The translations under genes and the position numbers were made by a program. The notes below the pieces were generated by a model. The model had not been told where the DNA came from, searched no databases, and saw only the letters and a program-made list of their open reading frames with translations. From NCBI RefSeq assembly GCF_016495725.1, contig NZ_CP054705.1, forward strand, positions 4,030,001 to 4,094,000: a DNA stretch of 64,000 nt, in the 5' to 3' direction. Positions 8,329-17,697 of the stretch are shown here, piece by piece (within the stretch, counting starts at the first letter, position 1; each line of letters starts with the position of its first letter). Source of the stretch: Salicibibacter cibarius (GTDB lineage Bacteria; Bacillota; Bacilli; Bacillales; Marinococcaceae).

Positions 8329-9564
8329 TTAACCGTGTTGATTGATCACATTTGTATTGCTCACCCATTTTGCTACATAACCATCTATAATCTCTTTTTT
8401 CTCAACATTATCCTGAAATGCAGGAAATATACTTATAATATGCACAGCTAGATAATAAATGGGTTCCAACAGTCGAACAATTGAAAATTCACACCTAAGT
8501 TCATCGATTTGGCCAAAATCCGTCCATTCACATAAATACGCGCTTAATATCTCTTCGCTTAGCCCTTCAGAAAAGAAATCAGCCACTTCTTCCACTAAAC
8601 GAACAACACTTAGAAAGGGGTGGGTAATGGAACTATTAGACCAATCATAAATCAGTGGTTCCTCATTCTCAACAATGACATTGCCTCCAAATAAGTCACC
8701 ATGATCAATGGATAACGGCAGTTTAGAATCTAATGTTTGTACTAATGACAGAACACTGGGGATGCTATTTAATAGCGCTTGATAAGACGTATGAGAAATA
8801 TAATTTTTTAGAGAGTTTATCGTTTTTTTCACTTGCTTTTCGGTAAGTACTGTTTTAATCGGTCTATTTGGAACAATGGGCTTTATTTGTAATTCGTCAT
8901 AAATGTATTTTTGCTGAAGGCTAGCGATTCGCTGAGCAGTTATTTTCCATTGTTGAATGTCTTTGGAATAGCCAAGAAGCTGTCCTTTCATTTCTTTCAT
9001 CATGTATGTATTCTTTTCTTCATGGATTGCAATAATTTCTGGTACATATTCTGGCATACTTTTATGAACAAATGGCTCATGTGCAAAAATTGGTGGAACT
9101 GTTTTGACGTAATAGTTATCGTTATGGCCATGGACTTTTAGTAGCAATCCTTTTTCCCAACTTCTTACTTGTTCAATGGTGTAGCAGTTACCCGTCAATT
9201 TGTTTCTTATCCATTTATCCATTTCATCCCGGAAACCATATTGAAGCCATGGCATTTGATTAAATTCGTTCTTTTTCCATGCTTGTAATACCCTTTGCTG
9301 CCGTGAGGTTAGAAGATTGAAAATATCCTCACTGAATGGATTTATCCAATCAATACAAGTCATGTCATATGGAATTTCCTTATTCAAGACCTCCACTTCA
9401 TAAATTAACCTTGATTCTTCTTTCTTCCAGCACTTCACTACATTAGTCATTAGCCGGTACTGTCTGTAGAAGTATTCATTTATTCGTTTTATGTCCGCAA
9501 TATGAAAAGAATCACATTGAAAGTGAGGAAATGAAATACTGTCATTATGGTTATCAAATAACAT
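8329..9564 (-). CDS. Aminoglycoside phosphotransferase-family kinase
   Basis: A 411-residue protein of the APH/choline kinase fold. The catalytic loop reads SIDHGDLFGGNVIV (HGDxxxxN) and is followed by the Mg-binding YDWSNS. The first 200 residues are an unusual N-terminal extension rich in Trp and charged residues. ATG at 9564 is chosen over an in-frame TTG at 9627, which has no good ribosome site. The reaction would be ATP-dependent phosphorylation of a hydroxyl on a small molecule. It precedes the S66 remnant, a pairing seen in self-immunity cassettes, but that link is inference. Confidence 0.75.
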   Translation of the reverse strand: MLFDNHNDSISFPHFQCDSFHIADIKRINEYFYRQYRLMTNVVKCWKKEESRLIYEVEVLNKEIPYDMTCIDWINPFSEDIFNLLTSRQQRVLQAWKKNEFNQMPWLQYGFRDEMDKWIRNKLTGNCYTIEQVRSWEKGLLLKVHGHNDNYYVKTVPPIFAHEPFVHKSMPEYVPEIIAIHEEKNTYMMKEMKGQLLGYSKDIQQWKITAQRIASLQQKYIYDELQIKPIVPNRPIKTVLTEKQVKKTINSLKNYISHTSYQALLNSIPSVLSLVQTLDSKLPLSIDHGDLFGGNVIVENEEPLIYDWSNSSITHPFLSVVRLVEEVADFFSEGLSEEILSAYLCEWTDFGQIDELRCEFSIVRLLEPIYYLAVHIISIFPAFQDNVEKKEIIDGYVAKWVSNTNVINQHG

Positions 9565-9627
9565 CAAGTTTTCTCTCTTGGCGTACACAATAAATAGATA
9601 AAGGATTTGAATGCACCTCTTGAGCAA

Positions 9628-10095
9628 CTAAAGTTTTTTCTTCATTGAAACAACTTTAATGTTGATACCATTTGGTTTATGTACAACGTCTTCATCATAA
9701 ACAGCATAACCCAGGGAACTATATAACTGTATATTTTTTTGTACAGTCATACGGACTTTGCATAAAATTGTAGATAGTTCAGCCTTATTTGCATAGTCCT
9801 CTAAGGATTTTAATAACTCTTTTGCAATGCCTATCCCTTGTTTTTCTGGAATAACCGATAGACGATAAAAATTTAACCCTTCATTTTTTAATTGAAATCG
9901 CACCATACCGACCGGTTGATTTTCTTCATAAGCAATCAGTGCCTTTTCCCCTTTGCCTAATGCATCCGAAACTGACTGAACAGTTTCATCTAAAGCGCTA
10001 GATGGCGGAGTTTCATGCTTATATTCCAAAAAAGCTTGAATCATTAAATTATGAATGACTGCCGCTTCTGAAGTTGTTGCTGGATTAATTACCAT
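9628..10095 (-). CDS. GNAT family N-acetyltransferase
   Basis: A 155-residue acetyltransferase. The acetyl-CoA loop is RLSVIPEKQGIGIAKELLKS (about residues 78-97), and VQKNIQLYSSLGYAVYDEDV forms the C-terminal LYxxxGY segment. ATG at 10095 is chosen because it is 4-5 bases after GTAGAGGTGAT; the GTG at 10104 lies inside that site. The downstream kinase gene begins about 60 bases on. Substrate unknown. Confidence 0.85.
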   Translation of the reverse strand: MVINPATTSEAAVIHNLMIQAFLEYKHETPPSSALDETVQSVSDALGKGEKALIAYEENQPVGMVRFQLKNEGLNFYRLSVIPEKQGIGIAKELLKSLEDYANKAELSTILCKVRMTVQKNIQLYSSLGYAVYDEDVVHKPNGINIKVVSMKKKL

Positions 10096-10118
10096 TCTGA
10101 TCACCTCTACATTTTTAA

Positions 10119-10727
10119 CTATAAGTATTCCGGCAAACGATGCTTATACATGTCGACCGCATCTGTATTTTCTCTTAATGTGGCAATTGTTTTGGGATGC
10201 GGTTTTGTATAAATGATTGGATAATCCTTTTCGCCGGCCTCTTCATCTATCCTAAACGCTAACAATTCTTCATCCGTTGAAAATTGAGCGTCGATACCTT
10301 TTTTATTCCCTCGAGCATCTACTCGAATCCATTTATTAAGCGTTCTTAGAAAAATGGCATTTAGGGCATGGATGCAATACCCTTTTTCGGGTACATCAAA
10401 CAACATTAAGCGTTGATAACAAAAGCCCGTTGGGATATTTTGCGAGCGTAATAATGCAGCAAGTAAATGGGACTTTGCATAACAGATTCCTTCTCTATAA
10501 GCCAAAGTATCTGAAGCTACACATGTCACCCTGGTTCCTTGGATATCCCATGAATGACGAATGTCATCTCTTACAAATTCGAATGCAATTTTAGCTTTCT
10601 CTACTTCTGTTTGAGAGCGATCAAAAAGTTCAGCAATTTTATCCTGAATGATCGGTTGGGAATAGTTAACCTCATTAGAGTCAAGCAAATAATCATTCAT
10701 TTCCTCAGACTCACAGACCAGATTCAT
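10119..10727 (-). CDS. Transglutaminase-like cysteine protease-fold protein
   Basis: A 202-residue protein of the transglutaminase superfamily. The triad is visible: Cys in REGICYAKSHLLAALL (about residue 80), His in GYCIHALNAI (about 117) and Asp in WIRVDARGN (about 137). Bacterial members of this type act as cytosolic peptidases or amidases and are often found in small stand-alone genes. It starts at ATG 10727 behind AAAGGGTG. The AT-rich upstream gap holds its promoter. Its true substrate is unknown. Confidence 0.8.
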   Translation of the reverse strand: MNLVCESEEMNDYLLDSNEVNYSQPIIQDKIAELFDRSQTEVEKAKIAFEFVRDDIRHSWDIQGTRVTCVASDTLAYREGICYAKSHLLAALLRSQNIPTGFCYQRLMLFDVPEKGYCIHALNAIFLRTLNKWIRVDARGNKKGIDAQFSTDEELLAFRIDEEAGEKDYPIIYTKPHPKTIATLRENTDAVDMYKHRLPEYL

Positions 10728-10842
10728 AGCTCAAACACCCTTTTGTTTATGTATATTTATTATTAATTAAGTATAATTATACATTGTTATTTGACCTTTT
10801 CAAAGTGCTTACAATATGCAAGTTATTCGCCCTCCATTACTT

Positions 10843-11394
10843 TCACTGATTTTCCCATTCATTTCGCAAGATGCCCATTTTAATCGCATCGTACCTTTGG
10901 CCGTCCACGATTCTGGCTTCCCGAATCCTAGCTTCTTCCACCATGCCTACTTTTCGTGCAACTTGCATCATGCGGTCATTACCGGACCATGTTGATATTC
11001 CCAGACGGTGTAATGAGGTATGATTAAATAGATAGTCCACCCACATTCTGAAGGCTTTGGTTCCGTAACCTCCATTCCAAAATTCGGGGTTATAAATCAC
11101 GATGCCTATTTCCAACCAATCCGTATTCTTATCGACCCAATAGGAATTTAATGTGCCCATAAATTCACCATCAACCTTCACAACTAATAAGCTTGGAACT
11201 TCACCTTTATTAATGTTTTGAAAGGATTGATGAAATTCATCTTTGGTAAGATGGGGCTCCTCAATATACGGTCCATTCCATTTTTTTGCTTCTTGTTTTT
11301 CTTCCTCATACTTCCAATAGTAAATTTCGCTTAAATCTTTGTTCGTTGGTTCTCTTAACATTATCTTTGACTCTTGCTCTTTCATTTGTGCCAA
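10843..11394 (-). CDS. GNAT acetyltransferase of the RimJ/RimL type
   Basis: A 183-residue acetyltransferase. It begins MLREPTNKDLSEIYYWKYEE after a short leader, the usual RimJ/RimL N-terminus. IVIYNPEFWNGGYGTKAFRM (about residues 97-116) carries the acetyl-CoA loop. The C-terminal RLGISTWSGNDRMMQVARK and VGMVEEARIREAR motifs are typical of the Acetyltransf_3 group. A TTG at 11394 and an ATG at 11385 are both possible starts, and the ribosome site is weak. The substrate may be an amino sugar, peptide or drug amine. Confidence 0.8.
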   Translation of the reverse strand: MAQMKEQESKIMLREPTNKDLSEIYYWKYEEEKQEAKKWNGPYIEEPHLTKDEFHQSFQNINKGEVPSLLVVKVDGEFMGTLNSYWVDKNTDWLEIGIVIYNPEFWNGGYGTKAFRMWVDYLFNHTSLHRLGISTWSGNDRMMQVARKVGMVEEARIREARIVDGQRYDAIKMGILRNEWENQ

Positions 11395-11692
11395 TTCTTA
11401 TTCATCCTCACTTGTTTTTAGGGTTTTAAGTTTCTTATTCGTCTTCACTTGAAAGTATACAAGAGAACGTTTTTCTTGAGAAATAACACAAAAATACCGC
11501 CTTATTTTATGGTGCTGTTCTATACGAACAGAAAGTAGGTTTAAGAATTAGATGGCATCCAAAATTGAAAAGGAGATGGCTTCTATGCTTTTTAACGGGG
11601 AAAGCGTTCATCTTAGAAAAATGTCCAGCGAAGATGTTTCTACTTACCATCAATAGAGAAACGATATGGAGGTCATGCAATTTACAAATCCA

Positions 11693-11715
11693 TCTTTAGA
11701 TCACTAGCATTGCAT
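11693..11715 (+). repeat. Left target duplication and terminal repeat of the IS
   Basis: TCTTTAGAT (11693-11701) is the target duplication and CACTAGCATTGCAT (11702-11715) is the element end. Both recur at the right end, the latter inverted. Confidence 0.9.
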
Positions 11716-13112
11716 TAATTAAGACAGAATGATCCAAAGACATCGAATGTTCAAAAATAAAAAGGTTGGACCATAAAAAAATCCTTTATAATGGAAAGAC
11801 GGGTGGTATCCTGTCCAAATCCAATATAAAGGACTCTAGCTTATGGACAAGCATACCCTATTTTCTTCATTTGGTAAATGGATCGCACCGATTAACTTTC
11901 AACAATTGCAAGAACAAGTGATGGACTTGCGTCAAGATGCTTATACGAAAAAGCTGACAACCAAAGCTTATATTCAATTGTTTCTCCTTGCTCACTTACA
12001 AGAGACCGATAGTCTGCCGGCGATTTCAGCCGGGTTGTTAGATGAAGATCTACAACAGGCGGTTGGGTTTGAAGCCATTAGCCCTTCTCAACTGTCTCGG
12101 AAGCACCGAGGCGTCGATCCATCTTTGTTATCGACGATCTTTGTGGATCTCGTGCACCAAATTCGGCACTTTCACCAAAAATCATCATCCCGCCGCATGC
12201 CGTTAAAGATCATTGATTCAAGCACCATCCCTCTTAATCTCACGCGGTACAAGTGGGCGGAGTTCCGAAAAACGAAAGCAGGGGTGAAGCTCCACTTGCG
12301 CCTGGTCTATATGGATCGGCACACGACCTATCCGGACAAGGCGGTGTTAACGCCGGCAAAGGAACATGACCGCGGGCAACTCGAAGTGCTCGTGGATGAC
12401 AAGGAAGCCATGTATGTCTTTGACCGTGGCTACATTGACTACGAACGCTTTGATCGAATGACCGATGATGGGTATTTTTTCGTTTCCCGCCTTCGGAAAA
12501 ATGCTTTTATTCGGGTGCTTGACTCGTTTCCTTTGGATGATGACAGTCCTGTGCTTTCCGATCAGATGGTAGTGATCGGAACCTATCAAAACCGCACGGA
12601 GAACGCGTTTCGTCTTCTAAAAGTGGACGACACCAAAGGCAACCAACTTCTCCTGATTACGAATCGTTTTGATATAAGTGCCGAAGAAGTCGCAGACCTG
12701 TATCGTGATCGTTGGGCGATTGAGTTATTTTTTAAATGGTTGAAACAGCATGTGAAGATCAAGGCTTTTTATGGATTCGACGAAACAGCTGTCCACAATC
12801 AAATCTTTCTTGCGCTTATTGTATATTGTCTCCATGTGCTGATACAGCTGGAAACAAACAGCAAAAAGCGGATTTTGCAAATCTCCCGGTGGCTCAAAGC
12901 TGCCCTGTGGAAACCATCAAGGGTGTGGACACGCCGATTTGATAATCGTTCCGTTCCTTAGAAGTCATTCCTTGTTGTTGGCACTCGAGGACCTAAATGT
13001 ATAAAATTACCAAATGGACAGGGCGACCCTTTGTTCAGGGTTAGCTTTTTTTCATTCAATAACCATACACAATATAACTGAATTTTCTCTCAACATTTAT
13101 GCAATGCTAGTG
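11702..13112 (+). mobile_element. IS4-family insertion sequence, 1411 bp, with 9-bp target duplication
   Basis: The element is bounded by perfect 14-bp inverted repeats and flanked by direct copies of TCTTTAGAT. It holds one transposase gene. Upstream of that gene TTGGAC and TATAAT (11766-11792) form its promoter. A weaker subterminal similarity, CCTGTCCA near 11810 and its inverse near 13020, lies inside the ends. Target duplications of 9 bp or more suit IS4-type elements. The element is intact and the perfect duplication implies a fairly recent insertion. Confidence 0.9.
11843..12961 (+). CDS. IS4-family DDE transposase
   Basis: A 372-residue transposase. An N-terminal helical domain (residues 1-110) includes KLTTKAYIQLFLLAHLQ. 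The catalytic core shows the first Asp in LKIIDSSTIPLNL, the second in AMYVFDRGYIDYERFD, and the Glu in YRDRWAIELFFKWLKQH, which is the Y-(2)-R-(3)-E-(6)-K signature of IS4 elements. It starts ATG 11843 near a TATAAAGGA site. It appears complete and could be active. GC content is higher than that of the gene it interrupts, a sign of transfer. Confidence 0.9.
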   Translation: MDKHTLFSSFGKWIAPINFQQLQEQVMDLRQDAYTKKLTTKAYIQLFLLAHLQETDSLPAISAGLLDEDLQQAVGFEAISPSQLSRKHRGVDPSLLSTIFVDLVHQIRHFHQKSSSRRMPLKIIDSSTIPLNLTRYKWAEFRKTKAGVKLHLRLVYMDRHTTYPDKAVLTPAKEHDRGQLEVLVDDKEAMYVFDRGYIDYERFDRMTDDGYFFVSRLRKNAFIRVLDSFPLDDDSPVLSDQMVVIGTYQNRTENAFRLLKVDDTKGNQLLLITNRFDISAEEVADLYRDRWAIELFFKWLKQHVKIKAFYGFDETAVHNQIFLALIVYCLHVLIQLETNSKKRILQISRWLKAALWKPSRVWTRRFDNRSVP

Positions 13113-13121
13113 TCTTTAGAT
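13099..13121 (+). repeat. Right terminal repeat and target duplication of the IS
   Basis: ATGCAATGCTAGTG (13099-13112) is the exact inverse of the left end, followed directly by the second TCTTTAGAT copy (13113-13121). Confidence 0.9.
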
Positions 13122-13634
13122 ATGTTTACATATGCTGATACTGAAAGCTTCGTTAAAAACATAACCTCATCAAGTCATTCAAAAAGCTACATAATCGAGG
13201 ACATCGAAACTAAACATCCCTTATCAACATTGATTATGAAAATCGTGATGCTGAGTGCATCATTGACATTGGAGATAAAAATTTATGGAGCAAAGGTTTC
13301 GGACGAGAGACATTCCAGCTTTTGTTAGACTTTGCATTTAAAGAGATGAACTTACACAAAGTTTATTTACGTGTATTTTCATTATTAGTTAAAAAGTATT
13401 GCATCTCATTGCCATGACTAATATGTTGCACTCCTTTGTTCAAAAATCATGCCCGTTAACAGTTTAACGAATCTACTGTATTTATTAAAATTGATAAAAG
13501 CTTTAACAGCTCTAGAGAATTAACTCCACTTCTCACCCATTTTGTGACTAAGGAGAAAAAAACCAGCTTTGGAGAAGTGATAAAAAAATAGACCCAATTT
13601 GAAGGGGATCTCACCGACCGTAAAGTTCTTAAAA

Positions 13635-14414
13635 TCATTTCCATATGCCTTTTGTGTATAAAATGTTCTTTGGATTTATAACAATTAATATCAAAGCGAC
13701 GACAAAATAAGAAAGCATAACATACACTAAAACATCTAATAAATCACCCCTAATTATCACAAGTGAAAAATTAAATAGTTGGTGAGTAACAATCGGTACT
13801 ACAAGGTTTTTATTCAAGTTGTAGAACAACGTCACAATAATCGAAAAAGATACAATTCCAATCATAAAAAGTACAATATATTTGATTAAATCTGTACCCG
13901 TATAACCCGAGGCAAACCATAATGGAGTATGCCAAAATCCCCATAAAACACCTACTATTAGAGCCGATATCAATGGAGAATACTTCTTTTGAAGTTCATT
14001 TAAGGCATATCCTCTCCAACCTAACTCTTCACCTAAAGGTCCCCTCACTAATTGATCTAAAAATGCTAGAGATAGGATTCCAAGACCTGCAAGTGATATT
14101 GATAAACCTTGAGTATCAGTTGTATTTGATAGCAGAAATATTGTTACGGCGATGATTATAACTTGGATAATCAATATAGTGCCAAGAACAGAAAACCTAA
14201 TCCTTGGAGCAAATTGCTGTTTTACAAAATCCTTTAACCTTAATCCCGGATAGATTCTTTTAAATAAAATAATAAATGCAAATGTTGATGACCATGCGGC
14301 AATGATTTGTAAAATGTTTGTTATGCTCTCTGGTGCACCTAAAACAATGCCTATGCCGATAATCATAAATAGAACAATAAATATTACATAAGTTAAAACA
14401 ACAAAACTGATCAA
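13635..14414 (-). CDS. CPBP family intramembrane metalloprotease
   Basis: A 259-residue membrane protein with about eight hydrophobic segments. The CAAX-protease/bacteriocin-processing signature is present: GPLGEELGWRGYALNE (EExxxR, about residues 125-140), GFWHTPLWF with the second His motif, and VVPIVTHQLFNF with the third. Relatives process prenylated proteins or give immunity to bacteriocins. The annotated start is TTG at 14414 with only a weak ribosome site, so the true start may differ by a few codons. It is monocistronic and its substrate is unknown. Confidence 0.8.
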   Translation of the reverse strand: MISFVVLTYVIFIVLFMIIGIGIVLGAPESITNILQIIAAWSSTFAFIILFKRIYPGLRLKDFVKQQFAPRIRFSVLGTILIIQVIIIAVTIFLLSNTTDTQGLSISLAGLGILSLAFLDQLVRGPLGEELGWRGYALNELQKKYSPLISALIVGVLWGFWHTPLWFASGYTGTDLIKYIVLFMIGIVSFSIIVTLFYNLNKNLVVPIVTHQLFNFSLVIIRGDLLDVLVYVMLSYFVVALILIVINPKNILYTKGIWK

Positions 14415-14509
14415 TGGCCTTTTTAATGTTTTTATTTTTCCTATACTGACCTACCCCTTAGATAAATTAATAGCATGTATATTGATATTCGATCCCAAAT
14501 TACTAAAAA

Positions 14510-14640
14510 CATTTCACCACTTCCAACCATATTCTCTAATATAAACGATTTGACCTACATGATAGGCATAGTGAGCCATTCATTTTTCTATTGCTTCTAA
14601 TACCGTATGACGTACACACCTTTCATTTTGGACAAAACAA
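14510..14640 (-). pseudogene. DinB/DUF1572-like remnant
   Basis: The minus strand reads HTVLEAIEK, a stop, then MAHYAYHVGQIVYI, REYGWKW and another stop. HYxYHVGQIVYI is the C-terminal metal-site helix of DinB-like DUF1572 proteins, which use bacillithiol-type cofactors or unknown substrates. Upstream codons are also interrupted. Only about 40 residues can be traced, so this is a decayed gene fragment. Confidence 0.6.
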
Positions 14641-14724
14641 AGCTGATAATGAAACCAGCATGACTGAGCAGCATCTAACATCACCTCTTTGAATGATGCG
14701 ATGATGCTTGCACCTTTGATTAGA

Positions 14725-14982
14725 TTAGACATAGATCGCTAGCAACAAAGTTCCGCCGATAATCATTATAAAAAGGCAGAAAAGTATCTGAATGGTCTTA
14801 GGATTCATATCTTCGTTTTGTGTTGGCTTTTGACGTTCTTCTTTGACTTCAGTCTCAGAGGTTAACCATGAGTGATTGCGCTTGCTCCTTGTTCCATGTA
14901 TATCTAACCTTGATGGGAAAGATCTTTTGTCTCGCCCCATATTATGTTTTTCTACTTCGTTATCTTCTGTATCATCCATCAT
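14725..14982 (-). CDS. Small single-pass membrane protein, unidentified
   Basis: An 85-residue protein. The first 60 residues are highly charged, with SRLDIHGTRSKRNHSW. Residues 64-84 form one hydrophobic segment (LFCLFIMIIGGTLLLAIYV) at the C-terminus, giving a tail-anchored layout. The start at 14982 is the first of two ATG codons and the GGAGGTG site is rather far (about 17 bases). No family is recognised. The coding pattern is plausible but expression is not certain. Confidence 0.5.
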   Translation of the reverse strand: MMDDTEDNEVEKHNMGRDKRSFPSRLDIHGTRSKRNHSWLTSETEVKEERQKPTQNEDMNPKTIQILFCLFIMIIGGTLLLAIYV

Positions 14983-15305
14983 ACTTTATCTACAGAGGGC
15001 ACCTCCTTTTAATGCCATAGCCTCTCGGCGTTCACAAAGACTGATGCGACAAGGAATGCCATGACGCATGCTTTTTGCTCTCCTCCCCCGGTAGACGCTA
15101 TGAACCATGCCTTTTAAAGAGCTTTATAAGATTATCACCCTTTTGTCCCTTTGCCCGAACCACCTCCATCGCTTTCTAATTCCGAGAAACTCTGGCCAAG
15201 TTTATCTATCTTATGTTCTTTCTTTTCCCTGTCTCCCCTGTATGAATCACTATCTTCTGACTTTATAAACCTTCTTATAGTTGGTCACTCGAAGAAAAGC
15301 CTTCA
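14983..15305 (+). other. Gap with no clear gene
   Basis: No frame longer than about 60 codons with a ribosome site is present. A GGAGGTG (minus strand, near 15000) serves the 85-residue membrane protein. I see no RNA gene or strong terminator. Confidence 0.5.
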
Positions 15306-15662
15306 CTAGAAGTTGGGTGGGTTACGAAATAAAAAGATTATCATGAATAGACTTATAAATATTATCAATAACCAAATGCCGATTAAAAGCAGATTAACGG
15401 ACTTTCCTTTTTCTCTCGCCTTCATCTCTTTAATGTGAGCCATAATCAAGCCTATTAAGGGAAAAATGCCAATTACAAAGAAAACTGAAAACAGGCCAAT
15501 GAATACACTATGTATGAGTTGTGCAACGGTGACATTTCGAATAAGGTATATACATAAAAGCACTCCCACGCATAACAAGGATAAAGGGAAAAAATTAATT
15601 TTGCCTATCAATAAAGATACTCCCTTCTTTTCCTTCTTTCCAATGATGGATGTGATAGTCAT
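15306..15662 (-). CDS. Small multi-pass membrane protein, unidentified
   Basis: A 118-residue protein with three hydrophobic segments, at about residues 25-43, 50-75 and 92-113. Basic loops (HIKEMKAREKGKS) separate them. It begins at ATG 15662 with no strong ribosome site and ends RNPPNF. It lies in the same orientation as the 85-residue membrane protein. I do not recognise a family; the composition suits Bacillus small integral membrane proteins of unknown role. Confidence 0.5.
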   Translation of the reverse strand: MTITSIIGKKEKKGVSLLIGKINFFPLSLLCVGVLLCIYLIRNVTVAQLIHSVFIGLFSVFFVIGIFPLIGLIMAHIKEMKAREKGKSVNLLLIGIWLLIIFISLFMIIFLFRNPPNF

Positions 15663-16133
15663 ATCTCAACAAAAGAACATTTATTTGAGCATTTTCGTGT
15701 ATGGATGACCATGATAGACCTATGCCATCATACAGGTAAAGGTTCATATTGATATAGATTTTTATAATAGGTGATCAGAGTGTATTTGAGAAAAACTAGG
15801 GATGTAAATTACTGTTTAAAGTAAAATACAATCAATCATACACTTACCGTTTATGGAAACAAATAACAGGGTAACCTTTCACATAGTATACTACTTTAAA
15901 GCAGAGAAGCATATAGATGTTCTTGAAAATTTCACAACTATGACAAGCCGTACCCATATAGTAGCATCTTTATTTTTGCGGCTTCCGGCTTAGGTAAATG
16001 GTGAAACCATTAAGGTTAATCGCATCTACATCTGCCATCAACACATCTTGTGCCATTTCACATCTCACCGACCGTATGTACAAGTCAACCATCGATCGAT
16101 TCTGCAAAAGAATATATATTGTCTTTAGGTATC
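15663..16133 (+). other. Gap with no clear gene
   Basis: This AT-rich stretch has no convincing frame on either strand. It lies downstream of the decayed permease gene and upstream of the 118-residue membrane protein on the minus strand, whose promoter it may contain. No hairpin with a T-run stands out. Confidence 0.45.
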
Positions 16134-17170
16134 TTATTCATAACGCATGGCCTCGATTCGATCGAGTTTCGCTGCCTTATTTGCAGGTAAGATCCCGAAT
16201 ACAATCCCAAGGAGAATGACAGGGATCGAAAAAAGGACGGCCAACCGGCAAAAAAATGAAACCGTATTTGCAAGTCCCAGCTCCTCATCCGGTTCCAACC
16301 AACCCGCCAATCGTTGTAAGCGTCATCGCCTCAATAAGGAACTACAGAAGAATATTGGCGCGCGTTGCTCCCAAAGATTTTCCGCAAGCCAACCTCCCTC
16401 GTTCTTTCGGTGACTGAAACCAACAAAATGTTCATGACACCTATGCCGCCAACAACGAGTGCGATTCCCGCAACACCCCCAATAATGATGGTGGTAATGT
16501 TTGTCACCTGAGAAATCCCTTCTTCAATTTCCTCCATATTCAATACTTCATACTCTCCCGCCAGAGAATGATTTTCGTTTAAGATTTGAGTCGCACCTTC
16601 CCCCGCTCCTTGTATATAATCGGCTGAGGTGGCTTGCACGTTGAGAACATCCATATCATCCGTTCCAGACAATATCGGCCATACTGTCTGGGAAATAAGC
16701 ACCTCATCCATGGTAAAGTCAAATAAACTCTGATTTCCCCGGGTAGCCCCCCACAATTTCACAAGGTGTATTTTCGATATCGACAATTTGTCCAATCGGA
16801 TCCTGTTCGTTATCAAAAAGCTCCTCAAATAACCCTTCACTCACAGTCGTAATTCTACACCCCATGTCAACATCTCGGTCATCAATAAGTCGACCGTTCA
16901 CAGCAGATAATTCATTTAATTGATAATAACTTTCGTTTAATGCGGTCACTTGTGCTGTCGTATTTTCCTACGTATAACCGACTTCTGTCGAAGTCTGAGC
17001 ATAGGCAATCACTTGCTCAACGGTCGAGATCGCCTCGATGGCACGAATATCCTCTTCTGTATATTACGTAGCGGAATAATGATCAACACCACTCCCCCAT
17101 TACCCATCAGAAGGATTGTAATAAACCACAACGATGTTTTTGGCCCCGCCGGCAAATTGAGAAGTGAGCA
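16134..17170 (-). pseudogene. Decayed MacB/YknZ-type ABC transporter permease
   Basis: Fragments in several minus-strand frames follow one FtsX/MacB permease. From the N-terminal side they are SQFAGGAKNIVVVYYNPSDG, TEEDIRAIEAISTVEQV, ENTTAQVTALNESYYQLN, GRLIDDRDVDMG and DPIGQIVDIENTPCEIVG. Then come VLISQTVWPILSGTDD, the FtsX segment GVAGIALVVGGIGVMNILLV-SVTERTREVGLRK and the typical end GILPANKAAKLDRIEAMRYE before a stop at 16134. At least one in-frame stop and several frameshifts separate them, and the first membrane helix is missing. Intact relatives export lipoproteins or peptides with an ATPase, which is absent here. Confidence 0.85.
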
Positions 17171-17697
17171 CTTGAAAATACAAACAAACATTGAGAGAAA
17201 TACAACTGAATACAATCGAACCGTAGCCAAGCATCAACTAAAGCATCCCAAACATTGTTATAGAGTTATTAGGCAAACTAAAAACAGATGCTGAAAAAGA
17301 AGCATCTGTTAAACATTCATATATAGTATTTGGATCTTTCCAGTGAGTATTTCAACACCACGCGAGATTATAACACTTTTAAATATTACGCAAGGGGGTT
17401 CAAAAATAGTTCATTATAAAATGAAATGCATTACTTGTTTTCACTATACTTTATTTTATCTATGGGTCTACTTTTTGTGTGATATTCACGTTCCATGCTA
17501 TGTGCGGTTCTGGTTCAAAGGTGATTCATCCCCCCATTTTACACTTCGTAGGAAGCGGGGAGCTTCTCACCTAAACCGATAAACGTTACGTTGAAAAAGA
17601 TATCTTTGTCCAAAAATGATGAATTATGTATTATAATGAAGATGTAGCCGCACTGTATAGGGTCATGGCTACCACTCCCTGCAGAAAGGGGGTGATA
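17171..17697 (+). other. Intergenic stretch with one hairpin
   Basis: No gene is supported. AACAGATGCT and AGCATCTGTT (17283-17310) make a perfect 10-bp stem, perhaps an old terminator. Near 17535-17570 a CCCCATT...GCGGGGAGCTTCTCAC stretch looks like the end of an IS605-type element, a weak resemblance. TTGTCC and TATTAT near 17606-17634 could form the promoter of the downstream small peptide gene. Confidence 0.45.

Larger units (their letters stand above)
11585..13417 (+). pseudogene. GNAT acetyltransferase gene split by an IS element
   Basis: The left part starts ATG 11585 behind AAGGAGATGG and reads LFNGESVHLRKMSSEDVSTY, with a TAG replacing the expected Trp before RNDMEVMQFTNPSLD. The right part resumes after the insertion at 13122 with MFTYADTESFVKNI. 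Removing the element and one copy of the 9-bp duplication restores TNPSLD-MFTYADTE in frame. Further on there is a frameshift near 13225, then IDIGDKNLWSKGFGRETFQ and NLHKVYLRVFS, the GNAT core. The end is degenerate. The gene therefore carries an insertion, a nonsense mutation and a frameshift. Confidence 0.85.

Noticed and set aside
11801-13029. IS boundaries at the inner GGGT...CCTGTCCA similarity
   Set aside because: The outer 14-bp inverted repeats with a perfect 9-bp target duplication explain the insertion better.
13014-13328. Plus-strand frame of 104 codons after the IS transposase
   Set aside because: Its second half is the interrupted GNAT gene and its first half is the IS end; it is not an independent gene.
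16331-16949. Two separate permease-like genes
   Set aside because: They overlap and cover successive parts of one MacB-type protein, so they are pieces of one pseudogene.
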